From Spirochaetaceae bacterium (GTDB taxonomy: Bacteria > Spirochaetota > Spirochaetia > SZUA-6 > Fen-1364), in contig PMZS01000316.1 in assembly GCA_003170115.1 (NCBI GenBank), positions 1 through 5,046 of the forward strand: a stretch of DNA of 5,046 bases, in the 5' to 3' direction. Made by a program: the position numbers and the translations under genes. The first letter of the stretch is position 1; every line of letters begins with the position of its first letter. Positions 1-5,046 of the stretch are shown one piece after another. The notes beneath the pieces were generated by a model. The model saw only the letters and a program-made list of their open reading frames with translations, was not told where the DNA came from and did no database searches.

Positions 1-22
1 AGCAGTCAGATTGAGAACTGCT
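1..22. repeat. Short inverted repeat upstream of the promoter
   Basis: AGCAGT at 1-6 is repeated in exact inverted form as ACTGCT at 17-22, with 10 bases between. No T-run follows, so it does not look like an intrinsic terminator. It begins at the window edge, so the left arm may extend further and the true symmetry cannot be judged. It lies about 20 bases upstream of the -35 box of the proposed promoter, where an activator or repressor could bind. A 6-bp match can arise by chance; the regulatory role is inference. Confidence 0.3.
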
Positions 23-40
23 GTATGTCGAAAGATATGC

Positions 41-69
41 TTGACAGATCGGAGAATTCGTGCCACAAT
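41..69 (+). promoter_or_regulatory. Probable sigma70-type promoter with extended -10, driving the operon
   Basis: A perfect -35 hexamer TTGACA lies at 41-46. After a 17-base spacer comes CACAAT at 64-69, a 4 of 6 match to TATAAT, directly preceded by TGC at 61-63, which fits the TGn extended -10 element. Transcription would start near 76-77 and leave a leader of about 116 nt before the first ATG. It is the best promoter-like sequence upstream of the first gene, and the surrounding region is visibly more AT-rich than the genes. The start site is inferred, not measured. Confidence 0.6.
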
Positions 70-103
70 ATCTCGGCTCCTGAGGTATCTCATCGATAAT
101 TGC

Positions 104-124
104 GAGGGAGAGGGAAGGAGGGGG
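104..124 (+). other. Purine-only tract in the mRNA leader, containing a Shine-Dalgarno-like core
   Basis: Positions 104-124 are 21 consecutive purines and include AAGGAGG (115-121), fully complementary to the usual 16S rRNA 3' end. No ATG, GTG or TTG follows at a usable distance, so it does not start a leader peptide. It could act as a ribosome standby site, be the target of an RNA-binding regulator, or be chance composition. Its function is unknown. Confidence 0.3.
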
Positions 125-179
125 CAAACAGCGTCCCTCGAAGGGCTGGCGTTTTAACAGATTCTACGCTACACAAAAG

Positions 180-185
180 AAGGAG
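180..185 (+). promoter_or_regulatory. Strong ribosome binding site for the solute-binding protein
   Basis: AAGGAG, within AGAAGGAG at 178-185, sits 7 bases before the ATG at 193. This near-ideal site fixes that start and agrees with the high expression expected of a periplasmic binding protein. Confidence 0.85.
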
Positions 186-192
186 ATGACAA

Positions 193-1470
193 ATGAAAAG
201 ACTTCTACTCCTGGCCCTGGCGATTCTGTGCCTGGCGCCGCTCGCCTTCGGGCAGGTGAACACCGACCTGAAGGGAACGATCACCTGCTGGACATGGACG
301 GCGAAGTGCGTCCAGTTCTTGACCCCTGCGTTCCAGAAGCTTTATCCGAACATCAATGTCGACGTCACCCCGATGTCGCACCCCGACACGCATGACAAGA
401 TCTTCGTCGCGATCGCCTCGGGGAGCGGCGCGCCGGACCTGCTTACAATCGACTCCGCCTACATCCAGAAGTTCATCGCCCAAGGCGGACTGGTCGACAT
501 GACCGGCTACATCAACACGATGAGGAACAAGTTTCCCGCGTACAAGATCGCGAACGACTCCGACGCGAATGGAAGGATCTTCGCCGTTCCCTTCGACGGC
601 GGACCCGTCGGGTTCTGGTATCAGAAACTCATCGCGGACAAGTACAAGGTCACGCTGCCGCAAACCTGGGATCAGTTCATCACGCTGGGCAGGCAGCTGA
701 AGAGCAAGGGCGTGTACATGAACACGGTCTCCGTCGCGGCCGCCGCCATGGACCAGTCTATGCACGGCGAAGTGGGCCTTCACGGCCTCCTCACCCAGCA
801 GCAGGGCGGTGCGTACTTCGACAGCAGCATGAAGCCGACGCTCGACAGCAAGGAGTCGATCGCGGCCATGAAGCTCATCAAACAGATGGTCGATGCCGGC
901 ATCTCCGCGAACGTGGAGCAGGGCTCCCCCGCGTACTACGACATGTACAACAAGGGCCAGGTCCTCGGTGTGATAGGGGGCGAATGGTACGTAAACGTCA
1001 TGATCAACTTCGTCACCCCAGACATGTCGCAGTTCGGCAACTGGCGCGCCACGATGCTGCCGGCCTTCCAGAAGGGTGGCGGGCGCGCGTCAAACCTCGG
1101 CGGCTCCGAGCTCACCATTGCCACGCAAACCTCGGATGATCAGCAGAAACTTGCCATGGCATTCATCAAGTTCGCCTGCGCGACCCTCGACGGTGCAAGG
1201 GCGCACGCCGACTACGGCGAGTTCCCGGTGTTCCTGCCCGCTTATCCGACAGACTTCATGCAGAACAAGACATTCCCTATTTCGGGCGACCAAAAGATCT
1301 TCAAGCTGTTCGCGCAGATCGCCACCATGGTTCCAACGACGTGGAGGATCCCGCCGCAGTACACACAGATCCAGTCTATCTTGCAGGCAACGATGAACTC
1401 AATCCTCACCGGCAAGGTGACGGTCGAAAAAGGTCTTGCGGAGGCCCAGGCGGAAGCCCTCTCGAAGTAG
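193..1470 (+). CDS. ABC transporter extracellular solute-binding protein, family 1 (carbohydrate)
   Basis: A periplasmic receptor that captures a sugar or oligosaccharide and delivers it to the two permeases encoded next. The 425 residues match the usual 400-450. Residues 1-20 are a Sec signal peptide: K2 and R3, a hydrophobic core, then probable signal peptidase I cleavage after Ala-Phe-Gly, leaving mature Gln21. The only Cys in the signal (C13) follows Leu, so there is no lipobox. Family 1 hallmarks are an early strand with W33 and W35, the hinge-proximal segment GRIFAVPFDGGPVGFWYQK (128-145) followed by LPQTWDQF (155-162), a late GGEWY (262-266), and a C-terminal helix with LTGKVTVEKGLAEAQ (405-419). 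The aromatics fit sugar stacking. ATG 193 is chosen for its Shine-Dalgarno and intact signal peptide. C32 and C39 in the mature N-terminus could form a disulfide. The ligand cannot be read from the sequence. Confidence 0.93.
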   Translation: MKRLLLLALAILCLAPLAFGQVNTDLKGTITCWTWTAKCVQFLTPAFQKLYPNINVDVTPMSHPDTHDKIFVAIASGSGAPDLLTIDSAYIQKFIAQGGLVDMTGYINTMRNKFPAYKIANDSDANGRIFAVPFDGGPVGFWYQKLIADKYKVTLPQTWDQFITLGRQLKSKGVYMNTVSVAAAAMDQSMHGEVGLHGLLTQQQGGAYFDSSMKPTLDSKESIAAMKLIKQMVDAGISANVEQGSPAYYDMYNKGQVLGVIGGEWYVNVMINFVTPDMSQFGNWRATMLPAFQKGGGRASNLGGSELTIATQTSDDQQKLAMAFIKFACATLDGARAHADYGEFPVFLPAYPTDFMQNKTFPISGDQKIFKLFAQIATMVPTTWRIPPQYTQIQSILQATMNSILTGKVTVEKGLAEAQAEALSK

Positions 1471-1483
1471 AACGATCTCTCGC

Positions 1484-1513
1484 GCCGGCTCCCAAAACGG
1501 GGCCGGCTTTTTT
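1484..1513 (+). terminator. Intrinsic terminator between the binding protein and permease genes
   Basis: A 9-bp GC-rich stem pairs 1484-1492 with 1499-1507, with one G-U wobble (T1490 with G1501), around a six-base CAAAAC loop. Six T residues follow at 1508-1513. It lies 13 bases after the binding-protein stop codon. As the downstream genes belong to the same system, it most likely ends only part of the transcripts, which would raise receptor expression over the membrane subunits. Full termination would require a separate promoter in 1514-1575, where no convincing one is seen. Confidence 0.85.
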
Positions 1514-1522
1514 CGGCCTACG

Positions 1523-1532
1523 GAGTATACTC
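1523..1532. promoter_or_regulatory. 10-bp perfect palindrome with a -10-like core, 3' of the terminator
   Basis: GAGTATACTC is a perfect palindrome, loosely flanked by GGCC at 1515-1518 and 1534-1537. Its centre contains TATACT (1526-1531), a 5 of 6 match to a -10 box. No recognisable -35 lies 15-18 bases upstream, because that stretch is the terminator stem and T-run. It may be an operator, a weak internal promoter for the permease genes, or chance. Confidence 0.25.
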
Positions 1533-1565
1533 GGGCCAAGTTCACGAGACAGACGGACGCCCGAG

Positions 1566-1571
1566 AAGGAG
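1566..1571 (+). promoter_or_regulatory. Ribosome binding site for the first permease; decides between two GTG starts
   Basis: AAGGAG lies 4 bases before GTG 1576 and 7 bases before the in-frame GTG 1579. The binding-protein gene uses a 7-base gap, so 1579 may be the true start. The difference is one residue. Confidence 0.7.
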
Positions 1572-1575
1572 TGAC

Positions 1576-2484
1576 GTGGTGGGACGGAAAAGATTCTGGC
1601 ACGACGTGGGCCGCAACAGGCAGGCGTACCTGTTCGTCAGCCCGTTCTTCATCCTGTTCGTCGTCTTCGGGCTGTACCCCATCATCTATTCCTTCGTCCT
1701 GAGCCTCAACGAGTGGAACGCCACCAAGCCCTGGAAGTTCGTCGGCCTAAAGAACTACGCCACCCTCCTGTTGAAGGACGCGGTCTTCTGGACTTCGCTG
1801 TACAACGTCGTGTACGTGTTCATCATCAACGTGCCGATCATGATCTTCCTGTCCGTGTTCATCGCGGTGGCCCTCAACAACCCCGCGCGGAGACACAAGG
1901 ACTTCTTCCGCATCGTGTACCTTCTGCCGTACGTGACCTCCGTGCTCTCCATCGCGATCGTGTTCTTCGTGCTCTTCGACGACCGCGCCGGGCTGGTGAA
2001 CCTTCTCCTGGCAGAGGTGGGAATTCCCGGCCCGCATTGGCTGTCCTCGGCCTCCATGTCGAAGATCTCCATTGACATCCTGATCACCTGGAAGTGGACG
2101 GGGTACAACATGATCATCGCCTTGGCGGGCCTGCAGAGCATCGACACGCAGATCTACGACGCGGCAAAGATCGACGGCGCCAGCGGATTCCGCACCTTCT
2201 GGCGGATCACCTTCCCGCTCCTGCGCCCGGTGATCGGCTTCCAGTTCATCATGTCCACGATCGGCACCTTCAACATGTTCACCGAGCCATACTTCCTCAC
2301 CAATGGGGGCCCGGGATACTCCTCGCTCAGCCTCGTGCTGTACGTCTACCGCTCCGCCTTCAAGTTCTTCCAGCTCGGTTACGGGGCGGCAATCGCGTTC
2401 CTCACCTTCATCGTGGTGCTGATCCCGTCCGTCGCCCAGGTGCGCATCTGGGCCGAGCGCGACCGCACCTACTCCGCAACATGA
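1576..2484 (+). CDS. ABC sugar transporter permease, MalF/UgpA type
   Basis: Inner-membrane subunit that pairs with the next gene's product to form the sugar channel, receiving substrate from the binding protein and energy from an ATPase not encoded here. The 302 residues are typical of short MalF-like permeases without the large periplasmic loop of E. coli MalF. Hydrophobic segments fall near residues 18-43, 74-100, 112-134, 165-186, 215-235 and 270-290, consistent with six helices. The cytoplasmic EAA loop that docks on the ATPase is seen as DAAKIDG (195-201), nine residues, then ITFP (211-214), with Asp for the usual Glu. NGGPGYSS (243-250) is another family landmark. The start is GTG at 1576 or 1579; no nearby ATG serves. 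The stop overlaps the ribosome binding site of the next gene, so translation is probably coupled. The substrate is not readable. Confidence 0.93.
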   Translation: MVGRKRFWHDVGRNRQAYLFVSPFFILFVVFGLYPIIYSFVLSLNEWNATKPWKFVGLKNYATLLLKDAVFWTSLYNVVYVFIINVPIMIFLSVFIAVALNNPARRHKDFFRIVYLLPYVTSVLSIAIVFFVLFDDRAGLVNLLLAEVGIPGPHWLSSASMSKISIDILITWKWTGYNMIIALAGLQSIDTQIYDAAKIDGASGFRTFWRITFPLLRPVIGFQFIMSTIGTFNMFTEPYFLTNGGPGYSSLSLVLYVYRSAFKFFQLGYGAAIAFLTFIVVLIPSVAQVRIWAERDRTYSAT

Positions 2485-2488
2485 GGAG
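2483..2488 (+). promoter_or_regulatory. Ribosome binding site overlapping the upstream stop codon
   Basis: GAGGAG overlaps the TGA stop of the first permease (2482-2484) and lies 6 bases before ATG 2495. This supports translational coupling and roughly equal synthesis of the two permease subunits. Confidence 0.7.
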
Positions 2489-2494
2489 CCGCGC

Positions 2495-3322
2495 ATGGTG
2501 AGAAAAGCAATCGTGACGATCCTGCTGCTCGCCGGCGCCGTGATCTTCGTCTTCCCCTTCTATTTCATGCTCATGGGCTCCTTCAAGAGCAACGCAGAGA
2601 TCTTCTCCATGCAGATCCTGAACCTGCCCGCGGCGGGCTTCAACCTGCAATATTACATCGGGCTCTTCGGCAAGTCCGCCTTCGGGCGCTCGCTGATCAA
2701 CAGCTCCATCGTCTCCATCATCTTCATCACGCTCATCATCTTCTTCTCCTCCGTCGCCGGCTTCGCGTTTGCCAAGTACAAGTTCCCCGGCAGGAACGTC
2801 CTTTTCGTGGCGCTCCTTGCCACGATCATGCTGCCGCCGCAGGTGACCTACATTCCGCTGTTCATTCTCATGACGAAGCTGCACTGGGTGAGCACCTACC
2901 AGGCCCTCATCCTTCCCCGGCTCCTGCAGGGCTTCGGCCTGGCATTCAGCACATTCCTCATGCGGCAATACATGAGCTACGTACCGGAGGAGATCCTCAG
3001 CTCCGCCCGCGTGGATGGCTGCAGGGATTTCCGCATCTACAGGGTAATCGTGATGCCCATGGTAAAGTCCGGCCTGCTCGTCGTCGGGCTCATTGTCTTC
3101 ATGGACATCTGGAACGATTTCACCTGGCCCCTGATCGCGATCAGCAAGCTTGATATGTATACCGTGGCGCTGAACATCTCCCGCCTCTTCGGCACCCAGC
3201 GGGAGGTCTACTGGGGGCAGGTCATGGCCGCCTGCTTCATGAGCTCGCTGCCCCTGATCGTCATATTCCTGATCTTCCGCAAGACCTTCATCTCGGGGAT
3301 CACGGCCGGGGCCTTCAAGTGA
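2495..3322 (+). CDS. ABC sugar transporter permease, MalG/UgpE type
   Basis: Second membrane subunit of the transporter, forming a heterodimer with the preceding permease. The 275 residues match the usual 270-290. Hydrophobic segments lie near residues 5-28, 67-92, 102-126, 134-156, 189-206 and 243-262. Family landmarks are FPFYFMLMGSFKS (20-32), the mid-protein IMLPPQVTYIPLF (111-123), and the C-terminal FISGITAGAFK (265-275), close to the ending common in MalG-like proteins. The EAA loop is seen as SSARVDG (169-175), nine residues, then IVMP (185-188). The conserved Glu-Ala is replaced by Ser-Ser, a modest departure in the ATPase-docking loop, while the key Gly and Pro remain. The gap from the first permease is 10 bases, and the stop overlaps the next gene's start by four bases (GTGA), so the gene sits mid-operon. 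Confidence 0.93.
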   Translation: MVRKAIVTILLLAGAVIFVFPFYFMLMGSFKSNAEIFSMQILNLPAAGFNLQYYIGLFGKSAFGRSLINSSIVSIIFITLIIFFSSVAGFAFAKYKFPGRNVLFVALLATIMLPPQVTYIPLFILMTKLHWVSTYQALILPRLLQGFGLAFSTFLMRQYMSYVPEEILSSARVDGCRDFRIYRVIVMPMVKSGLLVVGLIVFMDIWNDFTWPLIAISKLDMYTVALNISRLFGTQREVYWGQVMAACFMSSLPLIVIFLIFRKTFISGITAGAFK

Positions 3323-4434
3323 TCTCTGAGCCCATCTATCCCTACGTCCCCTTTGCCGGCGCCCTGGTGTGGAACCGGGCACAGGCAGACGGGTCTCCCG
3401 TAAAGGTGCACGTGAGCTTTTCCCCCGACTGGTTCGCCGCGCGCATGGGCCTGGATATGGGGGAGCGCTGGCACACGGACCCGGTGCACAGGAGGCAGTC
3501 TTTCGCGGCCATGGCCCGAGCGCTGAACGCGGAGTTTCCACGGCTGCGCCTCGGGGGGGATCCGGAAGCCATCCGCGGCGGGCTTTCCCAGATTGCCAAC
3601 AGCGCGCCTATCGGGGCGTTGTTCGGCCAGGAGGTCCTGTACTCGCGCAGCGCGTGGCCCGAAAACAATCGTCGACTCCTGGACGATGCCGCCGCGGACT
3701 CCCTGGAAGTCCCGAGGTTCGAATCATGCCGGTTCTTCTCCGACCTGATGCGACAGATGGACGTGATCCAGGAGGAGTGGGGCGCCATTGATGGCGAGCT
3801 GAACTACCAGGGGATCCTGAACACGGCCTTCCGCCTGCGCGGGGAACAGATCTTCACCGACATGGTGGCCGCGCCCGAGCGCGCCCATCACGTACTGGAC
3901 GTGGTCTGCGAAACGACCATGCGCTTTGCGGATGCCGTCTACGATCGCCAGGGTCGATCGGGAGTAAAAAAGGATTACTTCGTGACATCCAACTGCGTGG
4001 TGAACATGATATCCGAGCACCACTACCGAGAGTTCGTGATGCCGTACGACCGGCGGCTCTCCGACCACTACACGCATTTCGGGGTACACAACTGCGGATG
4101 GAAGGTGGACGCCTACGCAAAGGCGTACTCGGAGATCCGGGTGCTCGGGTACCTGGATTTCGGTATCCAGTCCAGCCTCGATGAGCTGAAAAGGCTTTTC
4201 CCGCGGACGGTCCTCACGGTAATCCTGAATCCGGACGATGTCATCGGCCGCACCCCTGCCGAGGTCCGCGCAACGCTGCAGAAGCTGCGCGGCTCTCTGG
4301 GAGTCTGTCGGTTACTGTTGGGGTCTTTGGACGGACGGACGAGATCCGAGGAAGTCGAGGCGTTCTTCTCTGCCACGGCGGAGGTCTGGGGGATGCCGGT
4401 CGAGCTGCTTGTCCCCCGGCCTCATTTCGGGTAG
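3319..4434 (+). CDS. URO-D-fold protein, probable methyltransferase-like enzyme of unknown substrate
   Basis: A 371-residue cytoplasmic protein (no signal or membrane segment) resembling the uroporphyrinogen decarboxylase superfamily. This includes HemE, MtaA-type corrinoid/thiol methyltransferases and many uncharacterised proteins in sugar operons. Its N-terminus lacks the RQAGRY-like signature of HemE, so haem synthesis is unlikely. The C-terminal half follows the family: MISEHHYREFVMPYDRRL (230-247), then GVHNCGW (255-261), whose H257 and C259 match the H-X-C zinc ligands of the methyltransferases, then LDFGIQSSLDELKRLFPR (279-296). The final ligand, expected about 75-80 residues later, appears to be S336 in LLLGSLDG; C330 is nearby. 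Zinc binding is thus uncertain. The start GTG 3319 overlaps the permease stop; the first in-frame ATG (3445) would remove 42 residues. I infer action on the imported compound, perhaps demethylation or another C1 or decarboxylation step. An aldolase-like lyase role on the same barrel is not excluded. Confidence 0.75.
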   Translation: MISEPIYPYVPFAGALVWNRAQADGSPVKVHVSFSPDWFAARMGLDMGERWHTDPVHRRQSFAAMARALNAEFPRLRLGGDPEAIRGGLSQIANSAPIGALFGQEVLYSRSAWPENNRRLLDDAAADSLEVPRFESCRFFSDLMRQMDVIQEEWGAIDGELNYQGILNTAFRLRGEQIFTDMVAAPERAHHVLDVVCETTMRFADAVYDRQGRSGVKKDYFVTSNCVVNMISEHHYREFVMPYDRRLSDHYTHFGVHNCGWKVDAYAKAYSEIRVLGYLDFGIQSSLDELKRLFPRTVLTVILNPDDVIGRTPAEVRATLQKLRGSLGVCRLLLGSLDGRTRSEEVEAFFSATAEVWGMPVELLVPRPHFG

Positions 4435-4440
4435 AGAGGA
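4435..4440 (+). promoter_or_regulatory. Ribosome binding site for the kinase gene
   Basis: AGAGGA directly follows the TAG stop of the preceding gene and lies 10 bases before ATG 4451. The spacing is somewhat long but usable. It supports 4451 as the start and continuation of the operon. Confidence 0.5.
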
Positions 4441-4450
4441 CAGGCGCTGA

Positions 4451-5046
4451 ATGGACGTCTTGTGTGTCGGACAGCTCGCCGCCGACATCCTGGTCCGGCC
4501 CGTGGACCGCGTGGACTTCGGGGTGGATACGAAATGCGTGGACGGCATCGACATCAGGAACGGCGGGGACTGCCTGAACGTGGCCCTTGGCCTGAGGAAG
4601 CTCGGCGCGTCCGTGGGGTTCGCGGGGTTGATCGGCGACGACCAGCTGGGCGAGTATCTTCGACACGTGATCACCGCCGCGGGCATCGATGAGCGGGGAC
4701 TGCGCCGGACCCCCGAGGCGCGCACCTGCTCCTGCCTCGTGCTGATCAACTCTGGCGGAGACCGGACCTTCTTCTACTATGGCGGCGCCAACGACCTGTT
4801 CTCCCTCTCGGACCTGGATATGGCCCAGCTTGACAGGACTTCGATCGTGCACGTCGGCGGCACCTATCTTCTGCCGAGGTTCGACGGTGAGGGCGCGGCG
4901 AAGCTTTTCTCGGAGACGCGGGCCCGGGGGAAGCTCACCTCAATGGACGTGACCTGGGACACGACGGGCCGGTGGCTGTCCGTCATCGAGCCCTGCCTCC
5001 CGCACCTGAGCTTTTTCATGCCCAGCATCCGGGAGGCCGAGCGGAT
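4451..5046 (+). CDS. PfkB/ribokinase-family carbohydrate kinase (3' end beyond window)
   Basis: Only the first 198 codons are present; the frame is open to the window edge and ends in a partial codon. Members of this family, usually 290-330 residues, phosphorylate sugars, nucleosides or sugar acids with ATP. The N-terminus MDVLCVGQLAADILV has the family's first strand, with D12 at the substrate-binding Asp position. The first PfkB signature is clear: NGGDCLNVALGLRKLG (37-52), with the Gly pair and N43, followed by GLIGDDQLG (59-67). VHVGGTYLLP (133-142) and FFMPSIREAE (188-197) match the later core strands; the latter corresponds to the usual P-N-x-x-E with Ser for Asn. The catalytic GAGD motif would lie beyond the edge, so activity cannot be confirmed. 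Sixteen bases separate it from the URO-D-like gene, so it is probably the operon's kinase for the imported sugar or a derivative of it. The substrate is unknown. Confidence 0.88.
   Translation, partial: MDVLCVGQLAADILVRPVDRVDFGVDTKCVDGIDIRNGGDCLNVALGLRKLGASVGFAGLIGDDQLGEYLRHVITAAGIDERGLRRTPEARTCSCLVLINSGGDRTFFYYGGANDLFSLSDLDMAQLDRTSIVHVGGTYLLPRFDGEGAAKLFSETRARGKLTSMDVTWDTTGRWLSVIEPCLPHLSFFMPSIREAER

Noticed and set aside
11..39. A second promoter: TTGAGA with GATATG 17 bases later
   Set aside because: The -10 match is only 3 of 6; the TTGACA promoter at 41-69 is much better.
135..145. CCCT-CGA-AGGG hairpin in the leader as a possible riboswitch or attenuator
   Set aside because: Only four base pairs with a three-base loop, no T-run close behind it and no recognisable riboswitch core.
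205..231. Lipoprotein signal (Cys13) in the binding protein
   Set aside because: The Cys is preceded by Ile-Leu rather than a small residue at -1, so it is not a lipobox; it sits inside the hydrophobic core of a signal peptidase I type peptide.
205..783. A 192-codon minus-strand open frame within the binding-protein gene
   Set aside because: Antisense shadow of a confident gene, with no recognisable motif.
1436..1702. An 88-codon plus-strand frame bridging the terminator and the first permease
   Set aside because: It runs through the terminator hairpin and overlaps two real genes in another frame; the Ser-rich tail is typical of an out-of-frame read.
1747..2496. A 249-codon minus-strand open frame opposite the first permease
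   Set aside because: A low-complexity His/Asp/Glu/Val-rich translation antisense to a clear permease; no ribosome binding site or family resemblance.
2408..3541. A 377-codon minus-strand open frame opposite the second permease
   Set aside because: Its translation is rich in charged residues and lacks any recognisable domain. It mirrors a well-supported MalG-type gene and arises from GC-rich codon bias.
3319..4434. HemE uroporphyrinogen decarboxylase for haem synthesis
   Set aside because: The N-terminal arginine-rich HemE signature is absent, the H-X-C-G motif points to the methyltransferase-like branch, and the gene sits in a sugar operon.

Overview
The window reads as one plus-strand sugar uptake and catabolism operon from a GC-rich (about 60% by eye) bacterium. 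The first gene's product has a plain Sec signal peptide with no lipobox. This points to a periplasm, so a diderm organism, rather than a Gram-positive one, where such binding proteins are normally lipoproteins. Spirochaetota or another environmental diderm phylum would fit, but nothing here fixes the phylum.

Layout: bases 1-192 are a non-coding promoter and leader region. They hold a small inverted repeat at the left edge (1-22), a good sigma70-type promoter with an extended -10 (41-69), a 21-nt all-purine tract (104-124) and a strong Shine-Dalgarno. Then come an extracellular solute-binding protein (193-1470), a strong intrinsic terminator (1484-1513), a short gap with a 10-bp palindrome, and two MalF/MalG-type permeases (1576-2484, 2495-3322). 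They are followed by a uroporphyrinogen-decarboxylase-fold protein whose GTG start overlaps the previous stop (3319-4434), and by the first 198 codons of a PfkB-family carbohydrate kinase cut by the right edge (4451-5046).

How the genes work together: the binding protein captures a carbohydrate in the periplasm and the two permeases form the membrane channel. The ATPase is not encoded here, so it is further downstream or a shared MsmX/UgpC-type subunit encoded elsewhere. The kinase would phosphorylate the imported sugar or a product of it. The unusual member is the URO-D-like protein. It lacks the HemE active-site signature but keeps the H-X-C half of the zinc site of corrinoid/thiol methyltransferases, with Ser where the last Cys is expected. 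Its tight coupling to the transporter suggests it acts on the imported compound, possibly a methylated sugar, but this is inference. The terminator after the first gene probably makes the binding protein more abundant than the membrane components.

No RNA genes, insertion sequences, CRISPR arrays or phage genes were seen. The only stretch without a gene longer than 100 bases, apart from the 192-base leader, is the 105-base gap at 1471-1575.
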